This document shows, piece by piece, positions 53,302 to 63,302 of a stretch of 64,000 nt of DNA. Within the stretch, counting starts at the first letter, position 1. The number at the start of each line of letters is the position of its first letter. Under the pieces are notes generated by a model. It did not search any database. It was not told the DNA's origin and worked only from the letters and a program-made list of their open reading frames with translations. Source of the DNA: Acidobacteriota bacterium (GTDB taxonomy: Bacteria; Acidobacteriota; Terriglobia; Acidiferrales; UBA7541). The translations under genes were made by a program, and so were the position numbers. The stretch covers positions 262,311 through 326,310 of the forward strand of contig QHZD01000019.1 in NCBI GenBank assembly GCA_003225315.1. The letters are read 5' to 3'.

Positions 53302-54855
53302 TCAGTCTCGCTGCTCTGTTACCGGCTGGGTTGCGACTGACGGCACGGCTGCGTGCAACCCTCCTCCTAACCCTTGCCTTATGAGTTTGAAAATTGTGTG
53401 CCGATTTTCAAAAATCGTTTTCAGCCAGGCGAAGCGGCCCATTTGGGGAAAATAGATTCCCCGGAAGCAGAGGCGTGCAATCAGGATGTTGATACGATAA
53501 CCCAGCGGCTTGTGGTTCAGTGAATCCACGGCGCTTTCGATTGCCTCCGGACAGTAAGAGCTGATCCACCCCTTGCGTACCTCGTTATGCGCTTCGTCGA
53601 TGCTCATCTTCAGCGGCGTATGGGCCATCGCAAAGGGAATGAACTCTTGCCAGTGCTTCGGGCGGGTGAGCCGCCCCGCGGCTTCCAACTTTTTGTATAA
53701 GGGCGTCGCAGGAAGAGGGGTCATCAAGCCAAAGATAGGCAGCCCCGGAGGCCAACTGCGAATTTCCTTGAGTGTTCGCTCCGCCACGCCGGGCGTGTCA
53801 TTATCCATGCCAAAGATAAAAGAGGTGATGGCAAAAACGTTGCGCTGGGCAAGCCGATCGAGCACTACGGCATATTCACCCGGCTTGTTGAAGCCCTTTT
53901 TTACGTCAGCAAGGTTGGCCGGATCGATGGATTCCATTCCGATGAAGATCCACTTGCCTCCCGCGGCCGCGATCAGATCAACTAATTCCTCATCGCGCAG
54001 CAGATTGGCGCTGATCTGGGCGACCCAATGCACTTGCGCGTTAGCCGCAATGATGTCTCGCAGCAATGATTTTGTGCGCTTTACGTTGATGGCAAAATTG
54101 TCGTCGATGAAAAATACGGCAATCTGGCCGCCCTCCTTCCGCGCGCGCGCTTTCAGCAGCAAGAGTTCGTTCACCACGCTTTCATTGGTACGAAAGCGGA
54201 TGGAGTCGCCAAAAAATCCTGTCACTGTGCAAAACTCGCATCCGTAGGGACAGCCGCGCCCGGACTCCACGGGAATAATTCGAAAAGTTCCCCATCCGGC
54301 GCCCACTCGCTTGAGCAGTGGGTGCAATATGCCCGGGAGCAAATTGAATTGGTCCAGTTTGATTTTGTCCCAGGGAATCTCCGGATAGGACTGCAGCGAT
54401 GGTTTGCGCTCTTGGCCAAAGTCGTCCACTGGCGCGTAGACATCCTTGAGCGCCCCGCGCACGGCATCTTCCACAATTCTGGGCCATGTCTCATCAGCTT
54501 CGCCAAGAGCAACCGCGTCGGCATGGCGCGAGCCGCCATCACGCCCCAAGGCCTCATCGGCCATTTCCGTTACGTGAGGGCCGCCCATTACCACCTTTAC
54601 TCCTACCGCGCGTACTGCGTCCGCCATGCGATAGGCTTTGGCGATCATCCTGGTCATCGCACCGATGCCGACCAGCCCGACATTTTGCTCACGCACGTAT
54701 CGCGCTATGCTTTCTTCGTCCATGGGCTGCGCGTTGCCGTCAATCAGCACCACTTCGTGGCCAGGCGGAGTCAGTGCTTGCAGCAGAAACATCCAAAGAT
54801 GCGGCATAAAGTTGCGGGTCACGCCGTTGTCCGGGTTGTACAGCAAGATTTTCAT
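53302..54855 (-). CDS. B12-binding domain radical SAM protein
   Basis: 517 aa. N-terminal cobalamin-binding Rossmann-like domain (MKILLYNPDNG, VGLVGIGAMTRM, KVVMGGPHVTEM), then the radical SAM core with the [4Fe-4S] cysteines C202-x3-C206-x2-C209 in GRGCPYGCEFCTVTGF, followed by FFIDDNFAINVKRTKSLL and FIGMESIDP. C-terminal helical region. Members build or modify lipids, hopanoids, porphyrins and natural products; this one resembles the general BchE/hopanoid-type class, but no pathway partner is next to it. Confidence 0.9.
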   Translation of the reverse strand: MKILLYNPDNGVTRNFMPHLWMFLLQALTPPGHEVVLIDGNAQPMDEESIARYVREQNVGLVGIGAMTRMIAKAYRMADAVRAVGVKVVMGGPHVTEMADEALGRDGGSRHADAVALGEADETWPRIVEDAVRGALKDVYAPVDDFGQERKPSLQSYPEIPWDKIKLDQFNLLPGILHPLLKRVGAGWGTFRIIPVESGRGCPYGCEFCTVTGFFGDSIRFRTNESVVNELLLLKARARKEGGQIAVFFIDDNFAINVKRTKSLLRDIIAANAQVHWVAQISANLLRDEELVDLIAAAGGKWIFIGMESIDPANLADVKKGFNKPGEYAVVLDRLAQRNVFAITSFIFGMDNDTPGVAERTLKEIRSWPPGLPIFGLMTPLPATPLYKKLEAAGRLTRPKHWQEFIPFAMAHTPLKMSIDEAHNEVRKGWISSYCPEAIESAVDSLNHKPLGYRINILIARLCFRGIYFPQMGRFAWLKTIFENRHTIFKLIRQGLGGGLHAAVPSVATQPVTEQRD

Positions 54856-55112
54856 TTAAGGGGAATTTCTATTTCAGAAACAGGACAGGAGGGACTGCCC
54901 AGGTTCCAATGTCAATAAAAGCGGACAAAGCTTTTGGGAAGCTCCATCAATGCAGTATGAGCCACTAAGGAAGGCACAACTGTTCAAAATTGCACATCCG
55001 ATGGGTAAGAGTCATCATCTCCAAAGTCCTGACAGCTGACTCGACGCGACCTCGACGAAACAGCAGCTATTTCAGCTCTCGACCCAGACGCGCGCTATGC
55101 AGCCGCGCTCGG

Positions 55113-55502
55113 TCAGGCGGGCTGCTGGTAGAGGCCGATCACATTCCCGGATGGGTCGCGGAATCTCGCGGTGATTTCCGGCGCATCCATCCCGATCGGT
55201 TGCACGATCTCGCCGCCGTTGGCGACTACCGCGTCAACGGTCGCGGCCACACTGTCCACCATAATGTAAAACAGGAGGCCGGGTTTTGCGGCGGGCGACC
55301 GGCCGAGTACCCACGCGCCGCTCACTTCGCCGGTCGTGTCGTCAAAAGCGGTGCTGCCATCGCCACGTTTCCGGACGTTCCACGCGAACACCTTTTTGTA
55401 AAACTCGGCCGAGCGCGCAATGTCCGTTGCGGGAAGTTCGATATAGCAAATTTTGCCGTTGACCATCGTTGGAGGCATCCATGTACCCTCAGGGCGCTGC
55501 AT
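55113..55502 (-). CDS. VOC family (glyoxalase-like) protein
   Basis: 129 aa. Begins with a short extension; the conserved part starts MVNGKICYIELPATDIARSAEFYKKVFAW, and ends FRDPSGNVIGLYQQ with the terminal Glu position replaced by Gly-Leu. The middle VNDSVAATVDAV-like stretch (VDSVAATVDAVVANGGEIVQP) is typical. Related to CFP-30B-type single-domain dioxygenase/lyase superfamily members of unknown role. Divergent from gap. Met13 is an alternative start. Confidence 0.85.
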   Translation of the reverse strand: MQRPEGTWMPPTMVNGKICYIELPATDIARSAEFYKKVFAWNVRKRGDGSTAFDDTTGEVSGAWVLGRSPAAKPGLLFYIMVDSVAATVDAVVANGGEIVQPIGMDAPEITARFRDPSGNVIGLYQQPA

Positions 55503-55507
55503 CTTAG

Positions 55508-56644
<1,137 letters not shown>

Positions 56645-56683
56645 AGCCCGGCTGAGGAGTGGCAAGAACGGGCTCGGTTTTTT
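56645..56683 (+). terminator. Possible terminator between gap and pgk
   Basis: AGCCCG (56645-56650) pairs with CGGGCT (56669-56674) across an 18-base loop and is followed by CGGTTTTTT. A weak stem; it may lower pgk expression relative to gap. The spacer also contains an inverted GAGTGGC / GCCACTC pair. Confidence 0.4.
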
Positions 56684-56720
56684 CGCAACTAGCCACTCGT
56701 CACTCGCCACTTCTTAAACC

Positions 56721-57917
56721 ATGAACAAGCTCACCATCAACAACCTCGACCTCCGCGGCAAACGCGTCTTCATCCGCGTGGACTTCAACGTTCCGCTCAA
56801 AGACGGCGTCGTCACCGACGAGACTCGCATCCGCGAAACGCTGCCCACCGTTCGCCTTGCTATTCAAAAAGGCGCCCGCCTCGTCCTTGCTTCGCACCTC
56901 GGTCGACCCAAAGGCGGCCCCGACCTGAAATATTCCCTGAGGCCCGCCGCGAAAAAGCTGGAAGAGCTCCTCGGCAATCCCGCTGCGTTCGCGCTCGATT
57001 GCGTCGGCCCAGGCGCCGAAGGCCAGAGCAAAGCCTTGCGCGACGGTGAAATTCTCGTCCTGGAAAACGTTCGCTTCCATCCCGAGGAAGAAAAAAACGA
57101 TGAGGCTTTTTCCAAACAGCTTGCCGCTCTCTGCGACGGCATTTTCATTTGCGATGCCTTCGGCTCCGCGCATCGCGCGCATGCCTCCGTTGTCGGCATC
57201 ACGCGCTTCGTCCAGCAAGCCGCCGCCGGCCTGCTCATGGAAAAGGAACTGGCCTATCTCGGCCAAGCGGTTACGAATCCTGCGCGCCCCTTCGTCGCGA
57301 TTCTTGGCGGCGCCAAAGTCAGCGACAAAATCGAAGTTGTCGAGAACCTCATGAAGATCGCCGACGCCATGCTCATTGGAGGCGGCATGGCCTACACGTT
57401 CCTCAAAGCCGAAGGCCAGCCCATCGGCAAGTCGCTCGTCGAAGACGACAAGCTCGATCTCGCCAAGCGCCTCCGCGCCGAAGCTCAGCAGAAAAAATTC
57501 GCCCTGCTTCTTCCCGTCGATCACGTCGTTGGCGCTGAATTCAAACCTGACGCCGCCACGAAAACGGTTTCCGTTTCCGCAACGCCCGACGGTTGGATGG
57601 GTCTCGACATCGGCCCGAAAACCATCGACACCTACCGCCAGAAAATTGCCTCCGCCAAAACCATCGTCTGGAACGGCCCCATGGGCGTATTCGAGATGCC
57701 CGCGTTCGCCAAAGGAACTCTCGAAGTAGCCAAAGCCGTCGCCGCGGCTACCACGAGTGGCGCCACTTCCATCGTTGGCGGCGGCGATTCCGTCGCCGCC
57801 GTCCATCAATCCGGCGTAGCCGATAAAATCTCGCACATCTCCACCGGCGGCGGCGCATCTCTCGAATTCCTCGGCGGACGCAAACTCCCCGGCGTCGAAG
57901 CCCTCACCAACAAATGA
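56721..57917 (+). CDS. pgk: Phosphoglycerate kinase
   Basis: 398 aa, standard length. [15 protein letters not shown] at residue 17, [27 protein letters not shown], the hinge, then [16 protein letters not shown] and [10 protein letters not shown] in the ATP domain. Makes ATP from 1,3-bisphosphoglycerate. Second gene of the glycolytic cluster. Confidence 0.97.
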   Translation: MNKLTINNLDLRGKRVFIRVDFNVPLKDGVVTDETRIRETLPTVRLAIQKGARLVLASHLGRPKGGPDLKYSLRPAAKKLEELLGNPAAFALDCVGPGAEGQSKALRDGEILVLENVRFHPEEEKNDEAFSKQLAALCDGIFICDAFGSAHRAHASVVGITRFVQQAAAGLLMEKELAYLGQAVTNPARPFVAILGGAKVSDKIEVVENLMKIADAMLIGGGMAYTFLKAEGQPIGKSLVEDDKLDLAKRLRAEAQQKKFALLLPVDHVVGAEFKPDAATKTVSVSATPDGWMGLDIGPKTIDTYRQKIASAKTIVWNGPMGVFEMPAFAKGTLEVAKAVAAATTSGATSIVGGGDSVAAVHQSGVADKISHISTGGGASLEFLGGRKLPGVEALTNK

Positions 57918-57996
57918 CCTCCTTTTTTCTCTGCGAATCCTCTGCGTTCTCAACTTCTCTGCGTTGTCTTTTTCTTTCTTTTCTTCGGAGGCTCAC

Positions 57997-58749
57997 ATGC
58001 GACGCCACGTAATCGCTGGCAACTGGAAAATGTACAAAACACTCGCGGACACCCGCGCGTTTTTCTCCGCGTTACTCCCGCTCGTTCCGAACGCAAAGCA
58101 TTGCGACATCGTCGTCGCCCCGCCGTTCACTGCGATCTCGACCGCCGTCGACGCTGCGAAAGGCTCCAGCGTGGCCATCGCCGGCCAAAACGTCTCCTGG
58201 AGCAAGGAAGGCGCCTTCACCGGCGAAGTTTCCGCCCCCATGCTTGCTGAAGCTGGCTGCCGCTACGTTGTCATCGGCCATTCCGAGCGACGCCAGCTCT
58301 TTCGCGAAACCGACGACAACGTCGCCAAAAAAACTTTGATGGCGCTGGAAAGCGGCCTGACCCCCATCGTTTGCTTGGGAGAAACACAAGAAGAGCGCGA
58401 CGCCGGCCTCGCCGAGGCAATCCTAAGCCGCCAATTCAACGGCGGCCCCGGCGCGTTGACCGCGGACGAGTTCTCCCGTATTCTGATTGCATACGAGCCT
58501 GTTTGGGCCATCGGCACGGGCCGCACGGCGACGCCGGAAATTGCCGCCGAAGCGCATCGGATGCTCCGGCGCTGCGCGGGAGAGAAGTTTTCCGTCCGCC
58601 TCGCTTCTGCCCTGAGGATTCTCTACGGCGGCAGCGTCAAGCCTGACAATATTCAGGGATTGATGGCGCAGGAAGAACTGGATGGCGCGCTCGTGGGCGG
58701 CGCAAGCCTCGACCCGAAATCTTTCGCTGCGATTGTGAATTTTAAGTAG
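57997..58749 (+). CDS. tpiA: Triosephosphate isomerase
   Basis: 250 aa from the ATG at 57997, behind GGAGG; the frame is open a further 11 codons through a pyrimidine-rich spacer that is not coding. N9 and K11 in AGNWKMYK, H95 in VVIGHSERR, catalytic E167 in AYEPVWAIGTG, and LYGGSVKPDN near the end. Interconverts the two triose phosphates. Confidence 0.97.
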   Translation: MRRHVIAGNWKMYKTLADTRAFFSALLPLVPNAKHCDIVVAPPFTAISTAVDAAKGSSVAIAGQNVSWSKEGAFTGEVSAPMLAEAGCRYVVIGHSERRQLFRETDDNVAKKTLMALESGLTPIVCLGETQEERDAGLAEAILSRQFNGGPGALTADEFSRILIAYEPVWAIGTGRTATPEIAAEAHRMLRRCAGEKFSVRLASALRILYGGSVKPDNIQGLMAQEELDGALVGGASLDPKSFAAIVNFK

Positions 58750-58765
58750 AGGCGGCTTTTAGCCC
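58746..58765 (+). repeat. REP-like fragment
   Basis: GTAGAGGCGGCTTTTAGCCC overlapping the tpiA stop codon; same beginning as the palindrome at 59385, but the second arm is incomplete. Confidence 0.4.
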
Positions 58766-58804
58766 TCAAGTCTCGCGTTCTTGATTTTCTGATGGAAGGG
58801 AAGC

Positions 58805-59374
58805 ATGGAAACAAAAACTGCAATGAAGTGGGCACTCGCTCTCCTCGTCGGCTTTGGCATAATTATCATCGGCTTCCGGTTTGCCGGGTGGCTGCTCACA
58901 AGCTTTTTCGTTTTGAACTGCCTCGTTCTGATCATCGTCGTGCTGCTCCAGAGCGGCAAAGCCGCCGACCTCGCCGGCGCCTTCGGCGGCGCGGGCAGCC
59001 AGACTGCTTTCGGCCCGCGCGGCGCAGCCAACGTTCTCTCGAAGGCTACCACATGGTGCGCCGTCATGTTCATGGTGTGCGCTTTTGCTATGGTGCTGCG
59101 CACCGATAAGGCTGTCGGCGCAGGCAGCTCGGTCCTCGAAAAAGTTTCGCAGCCCGCGCCCAAGCCCGCTCCTGTAACAATCCCGGCAACTCCTGCGCCT
59201 GCTCCCGGGACTTCGCCTTCGACGACACCGGCAACCATGCCGGCCAATTCGCAGCCCGCCTCAGCCCCGACCAAGCCGGCAACCGCTCCGGCCACGTCGC
59301 AGCCCAGCTCGAAACCCGCTTCGCAACCGCCGGCCGCTTCGCAGCCAGCCCCCGCGCAGCCGAAAAAACCCTAA
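58805..59374 (+). CDS. secG: SecG, preprotein translocase subunit, with Ala/Pro-rich tail
   Basis: 189 aa. The first 100 residues are SecG: two membrane helices ([15 protein letters not shown] and [18 protein letters not shown]), the conserved [25 protein letters not shown] loop, and a last helix ([13 protein letters not shown]). The next 75 residues are almost only Ala, Pro, Ser, Thr, Gln and Lys, an extension often seen in Acidobacteriota SecG. It stabilises SecYE during protein export. Fourth gene of the glycolytic cluster. Confidence 0.93.
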   Translation: METKTAMKWALALLVGFGIIIIGFRFAGWLLTSFFVLNCLVLIIVVLLQSGKAADLAGAFGGAGSQTAFGPRGAANVLSKATTWCAVMFMVCAFAMVLRTDKAVGAGSSVLEKVSQPAPKPAPVTIPATPAPAPGTSPSTTPATMPANSQPASAPTKPATAPATSQPSSKPASQPPAASQPAPAQPKKP

Positions 59375-59384
59375 CGGGTTACTT

Positions 59385-59406
59385 GTAGAGGCGGCTTTAT
59401 GCCGCC
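59385..59406 (+). repeat. REP-like palindrome
   Basis: GTAGAGGCGGCTTTATGCCGCC: GTAG followed by a GGCGGC/GCCGCC hairpin with a TTTAT loop. It sits ten bases after the secG stop codon and could act as its terminator or mRNA end stabiliser. Confidence 0.55.
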
Positions 59407-59477
59407 ATCTTGTTTTTCCTCAATTTCAAGGCGCTCATTTGACACTCTCCATCATTGCCCTTACGATGGTTCTTATC

Positions 59478-59562
59478 GCGGTCGTGGCGGAACTGGCAGA
59501 CGCACTAGCTTGAGGTGCTAGCGCCGCAAGGCGTGGAGGTTCGAGTCCTCTCGACCGCACCA
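59478..59562 (+). tRNA. tRNA-Leu (GAG anticodon)
   Basis: 85 nt with a long variable arm. Acceptor GCGGTCG/CGACCGC, anticodon stem CTAGC/GCTAG around TTGAGGT (anticodon GAG), T arm GGAGGTTCGAGTCCTC, CCA encoded. Confidence 0.97.
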
Positions 59563-59592
59563 AAATTTCCGCAGTCAATCGCTATCCATGTC

Positions 59593-60597
59593 ATGTTCAG
59601 ACTCAAGGTGATTCTCGCGTGTACGCTAGGCTCCGCAATTCTGTTTTTCGATCCTGCCAGCTCGGCGCAATCTTCGCCTAATCCTGGTGTCCCGGAGAGA
59701 GCTTCCCCCGAAAAAGTCATCATCGACACTGACATTGGCGACGACATTGACGACGCCTTCGCTGTCGCCCTCGCTCTGCGTAGCCCCGAACTTCAAATCC
59801 TCGGCATCACTACAACCTTCGGCGACACGGAAACCCGCGCCAAGCTTCTCGACCGCTTCCTGGCAGAAGTTGGTCGTCCGGACACCCCCGTAGCCGCTGG
59901 CATACCCACTCCGCCCAAAGGTACTTTCACCCAGCGCCGCTACGCCGAGAACAGCCATTTCGCCAAGCCGTCCCGCTCGGACGCCGTCGCCTTCCTCCTT
60001 GACCAAATCCGCCACTACCCCGGTCAAATCACGCTCCTGGCCATCGGCCCGCTGGCGAACGTCGGCGCCGCTATCGACAAAGACCCCGCCACCTTCCGTA
60101 AACTCAAGCGTGTCATTATGATGGGTGGCTCCATCAAGCGAGGCTATGGCGACTTTGGCTTCGGCCCGCCCCCGCCACCGGAGCCCGAGTGGAACATCCT
60201 CAATGACATTCCCTCCGCGCAAAAACTCTTCGCCGCAGGTGTGCCCCTCTTCGTCATGCCCCTCGACGCCACCCAGCTCAAGCTTGACGAGGTCAAGCGC
60301 GCCTTCCTCTTCAGCCAAGGCACTCCGCTGACCGATGCCCTCACCATCCTCTATCACCAGTGGGGCCAGCAAACGCCCACCCTCTTCGATCCCATGACCA
60401 TCGCCTTCCTTGTCAATCCCGCCCTCTGCCCCGTCCAACCCATGCATATACGCGTTGACGACAAAGGTTTCACTCGGCCCGACCCTGGCCCGTCCAACGC
60501 CGCCAACGCCCCCAATGCCCCCAATGCCCAGGTCTGCCTCGACTCCAACCCAGACGCGTTCTTCCGCTTCCTCCTTCCCCGCCTCGCCGCCCCGTAA
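59593..60597 (+). CDS. Secreted inosine-uridine-type nucleoside hydrolase
   Basis: 334 aa from the ATG at 59593; the open frame before it is tRNA sequence. Signal peptide (residues 1-25), then the metal-binding signature IIDTDIGDDIDDAFAVALAL (44-63), LLAIGPLANVGAAI, VIMMGGSIKRG, EWNILNDIPSAQKLF and VMPLDAT. Cleaves N-ribosidic bonds of nucleosides; export to the periplasm suggests a scavenging role. A small repeat (NAANAPNAPNAQ) near the C-terminus is low-complexity. Confidence 0.9.
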   Translation: MFRLKVILACTLGSAILFFDPASSAQSSPNPGVPERASPEKVIIDTDIGDDIDDAFAVALALRSPELQILGITTTFGDTETRAKLLDRFLAEVGRPDTPVAAGIPTPPKGTFTQRRYAENSHFAKPSRSDAVAFLLDQIRHYPGQITLLAIGPLANVGAAIDKDPATFRKLKRVIMMGGSIKRGYGDFGFGPPPPPEPEWNILNDIPSAQKLFAAGVPLFVMPLDATQLKLDEVKRAFLFSQGTPLTDALTILYHQWGQQTPTLFDPMTIAFLVNPALCPVQPMHIRVDDKGFTRPDPGPSNAANAPNAPNAQVCLDSNPDAFFRFLLPRLAAP

Positions 60598-60630
60598 TCC
60601 TCGAGCATAGCTATTCGACGGCAAAGGTTT

Positions 60631-61026
60631 CTAGGGTCGTATCACCACCAAGCCCATCTCAGACTCGAACGCCTCGAAGTCTCGGTCCCGGTGTAGCAAG
60701 GAATGGCGCTCCCGAATGCAAAAAGTCGCAATCCAGCAGTCAATGGTTTTGCGGACCGTGTAACCGCGTCGGCGCAGGTCGCGATAATTCCGAGCCGCCA
60801 CAATCGCCAGCTCTGTGCCGGCCGTCTCGAAAATCTCGAATCGCCGGAATTCGCGCAGCGCCCGGCCAAACGAGGCATCATCGCGAATCCCCTGCAAGAC
60901 CTCGCATAAAATCAGGTCCGTCAATCCCAAGCGCTGCTGGTCCAATTCACGGTCCAGCCAGCCCGTCTCGCTATTCCGGACGCCGGTTAGATAATCAATC
61001 CAGACGGTCGTATCTACGATCACCAT
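60631..61026 (-). CDS. vapC: VapC-type PIN domain toxin
   Basis: 131 aa PIN nuclease. Acidic residues D5 (VDTTVWIDYL), E42 (LILCEVLQGI), D96 (VRKTIDCWIAT) and D114 (LLHRDRDF) form the Mg-binding site. Such toxins cut RNA, often initiator tRNA or rRNA, when not bound by VapB. Starts 52 bases after the antitoxin gene on the same strand. Confidence 0.92.
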   Translation of the reverse strand: MVIVDTTVWIDYLTGVRNSETGWLDRELDQQRLGLTDLILCEVLQGIRDDASFGRALREFRRFEIFETAGTELAIVAARNYRDLRRRGYTVRKTIDCWIATFCIRERHSLLHRDRDFEAFESEMGLVVIRP

Positions 61027-61078
61027 GCGCGGGCCTGTCTCGATTCTGGCTGTAGTGGCGGGCCTTCAGACGCGTGCT

Positions 61079-61309
61079 TTATCTTGCCTTCGAGGGTAGT
61101 GTTGTACCTTCAGATCCGTGGCCGGTCCGTGACGTTTCCAGGTCGCCCTCCCACCGGACCTTGCCCCTTAACCGCCGCATCCTCCCTTGCGCCCGTGTCT
61201 GCACCAGCAATCGCAGCCCCGCTTCCACCGCCGCCCGCTTTGTCCTCTTCCCCGAACTTCGCATCGCCTCGCCCATTAACCGGTCGTCGATCTCAATGTT
61301 TGTTCGCAT
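61079..61309 (-). CDS. vapB: VapB-type antitoxin
   Basis: 76 aa, start supported by GGAGGCGGGAAG in front. MRTNIEIDDRLMGEAMRSSG..TKRAAVEAGLRLLV is the ribbon-helix-helix-like DNA-binding half of VapB proteins of the DUF2191 type, and RMRRLRGKVRWEGDLE is the toxin-binding arm. The tail after WEGDLE is about ten residues longer than usual. It neutralises VapC and represses the operon. Confidence 0.88.
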   Translation of the reverse strand: MRTNIEIDDRLMGEAMRSSGKRTKRAAVEAGLRLLVQTRAQGRMRRLRGKVRWEGDLETSRTGHGSEGTTLPSKAR

Positions 61310-61331
61310 CTTCCCGCCTCCTTTCCATGCC

Positions 61332-61360
61332 TATGTGTAAACTTCCCATATTTATGTGTA
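61332..61360 (-). promoter_or_regulatory. Candidate VapB operator
   Basis: Two identical TATGTGTA boxes (61332-61339 and 61353-61360) 21 bp apart, that is two helical turns on the same DNA face, 22 to 51 bp upstream of the vapB start. Confidence 0.35.
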
Positions 61361-61542
61361 CCAGTCAACGTTCTGTTGGTGCACAATATGACTGATCCTC
61401 CTGCTTGTCCCAGCTTCTTCGCTCTAGCCCTGCACGCCATTGGATTAACTCATTGGAATAGCGGTGACCTGCCGTTATTGATTCGTGCCGGGAGCGGCCC
61501 GATCATAGAAGTATCGCTCGCTCTCACGTCGAAAGGCAGGTC

Positions 61543-63222
61543 ATGAAACGCTACCTATCGCTGGTCTTGTTCGGACTGGTGTCCGCTTGTGCGGCGTCAG
61601 CACACCCCAATCTGGTAAAAGTTCGAGTCCGCGTGATCCTGGTGGACCAGGATCTGAATCAGAAGCCCGTGCCGTTCTTCGTTGTATCGCTCAAGAGCGG
61701 CGCTAAGGCCACGGAAGTAAAGACCAGCTTGGATGGAGCTGCGGAAGCGCAGCTTCCTCCGGGGCGTTATACGGTTTCGTCGCCAAAGGCCGCCGAACTG
61801 GGAGGTAAGCGCTTTTCTTGGACTATTCAAGTGTCGCTTTCCGGCGGCGAACAGAACATTGACCTGACCAATGACAACGCCAAGGTGGAGGAGACCGCTG
61901 CTCCCGCATCTTCCGCAAAGGCCGCTACCAATGACCTCACGGAACACTTCAAGCGGCTGAAGAACACCGTGGTGACTGTGCGGAGCGAATCGGGGCACGG
62001 CACGGGATTTTTCGTTGACGCTAAAGGGCTCATCTTGACCAATCAGCACGTCGTGGCCAATTCGGAGTATTTGGCCGTCCAGTTTGATCGCACGCACAAA
62101 GTCGTGGCCAAGCTGATTGCCGCCGATCCCCAGAAGGACGTCGCGTTGCTCTCCGTCAACATGGCCGCTTTGCCAAACGCTTCACCCGCGCCGCTGTATC
62201 GGCCCGGGGCTGGCAGGACTCCTGTCCAGGAAGGCGAGCGCGTGTTTACCATCGGCAGCCCGCTCAGCCTCGATAAGATCATCACCACCGGCATCGTCAG
62301 CAAGGTCGAGCCGCACACCGTCATGTCGGACATCAACATTAACCCGGGAAACTCTGGCGGGCCGCTCTTCAACGCTGCGGGCCAAGTCATCGGGTTGACT
62401 ACCTTCGGCACACGCGGAGAAGGCGGGCCGGGCGTCTCCGGTATCGTGCGCATTGAAGAGGCGCTCGCGCTTCTCGATCAGAATCGCGCAAGCGCCAAGG
62501 GTACACCGCCGCCGGGCGCGCTCCTTCCCGTCGAGCCTCTCACCCCTTATCCGATCGAAGGGCTCAAGGAAGCGTTGCGCGCGGAAAAATACGATTCGCG
62601 CCCCTACTATTTCGCCGCCGGAGATTTCAATATCGCTCTTTCCACACCTCCCTTGGATTACCGCGAGCAGGAGGAGAAGCGGCTGCAAGCCGAGCGCGAG
62701 CATAAGAAGCGCAACAAGAAACAACAAACCGCCGGCGAAAATACGGGCGATTCCGACGCGCCCAAGGACTGGGAACAGGAAGCCGGCGCGCATCCCGCGA
62801 TATTCGCCATCTACGTGATGCCCAAGGCCAAGGAAGGCCTCGGATCGGCGTTCGGCCGCTCGTTCAGCCTGAATTCGGCGGCGAAGCTCAAGTTCAAGAC
62901 CGATTTCCAGGCCATGAAACTGTTTTGTGGAAATAAGGAAGTGCTCCCGATCCATCCTGGCAAGGTTCCCGTAACCGTGTCGATCCAAAACCGGTTGGTA
63001 AAGATGGACGACTCTACCTACAAAGGAATTTACGTGTATTCGCCGGACTCCGTGAATCCGGACTGCGGCCAGGTGAAGCTGGAGATTTATTCCTCAAAGG
63101 GCGCGGAGCCTACTATCAGGGCTTTCGACGAGAAGACTGTTCAGCATGTCTGGGCGGATTTCGACGCCTTCCGCAAGGCCCAGGCCGCAGGCACTCAGTC
63201 AGCCTCCGCCGCAAAACCCTAG
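61543..63222 (+). CDS. Secreted trypsin-like serine protease (S1C, HtrA-like) with N-terminal Ig-like domain
   Basis: 559 aa. Signal peptide (MKRYLSLVLFGLVSACAASA), a carboxypeptidase-regulatory-like beta domain (28-110), then a trypsin-2 domain with the triad H169 (LTNQHVV), D199 (KDVALLSV) and S271 (NPGNSGGPL). There is no PDZ domain; instead a 280-residue C-terminal region follows, with a charged coiled-coil stretch (EQEEKRLQAEREHKKRNKKQQ) and an unassigned beta-rich end. Probably periplasmic protein quality control or specific cleavage. The gene is alone. Confidence 0.88.
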   Translation: MKRYLSLVLFGLVSACAASAHPNLVKVRVRVILVDQDLNQKPVPFFVVSLKSGAKATEVKTSLDGAAEAQLPPGRYTVSSPKAAELGGKRFSWTIQVSLSGGEQNIDLTNDNAKVEETAAPASSAKAATNDLTEHFKRLKNTVVTVRSESGHGTGFFVDAKGLILTNQHVVANSEYLAVQFDRTHKVVAKLIAADPQKDVALLSVNMAALPNASPAPLYRPGAGRTPVQEGERVFTIGSPLSLDKIITTGIVSKVEPHTVMSDININPGNSGGPLFNAAGQVIGLTTFGTRGEGGPGVSGIVRIEEALALLDQNRASAKGTPPPGALLPVEPLTPYPIEGLKEALRAEKYDSRPYYFAAGDFNIALSTPPLDYREQEEKRLQAEREHKKRNKKQQTAGENTGDSDAPKDWEQEAGAHPAIFAIYVMPKAKEGLGSAFGRSFSLNSAAKLKFKTDFQAMKLFCGNKEVLPIHPGKVPVTVSIQNRLVKMDDSTYKGIYVYSPDSVNPDCGQVKLEIYSSKGAEPTIRAFDEKTVQHVWADFDAFRKAQAAGTQSASAAKP

Positions 63223-63234
63223 GCTCATCTTCCT

Positions 63235-63260
63235 GTAGGGGCACGATACATCGTGCCCTT
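63235..63260 (+). repeat. REP palindrome 1
   Basis: GTAGGGGCACGATACATCG followed by TGCCCTT: GTAG head and a GGCACGAT/ATCGTGCC hairpin, 13 bases after the protease stop codon. Confidence 0.85.
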
Positions 63261-63275
63261 CTTGGTCCCTTCCCC

Positions 63276-63300
63276 GTAGAGGCACGATACATCGTACCTC
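63276..63300 (+). repeat. REP palindrome 2
   Basis: Variant copy, GTAGAGGCACGATACATCG then TACCTC; lies at the 3' end of the RAYT gene. Confidence 0.8.
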
Positions 63301-63302
63301 CT

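Noticed and set aside
59515-59592. Upstream start for the nucleoside hydrolase
   Set aside because: The extra residues are translated tRNA-Leu; the signal peptide begins at 59593.
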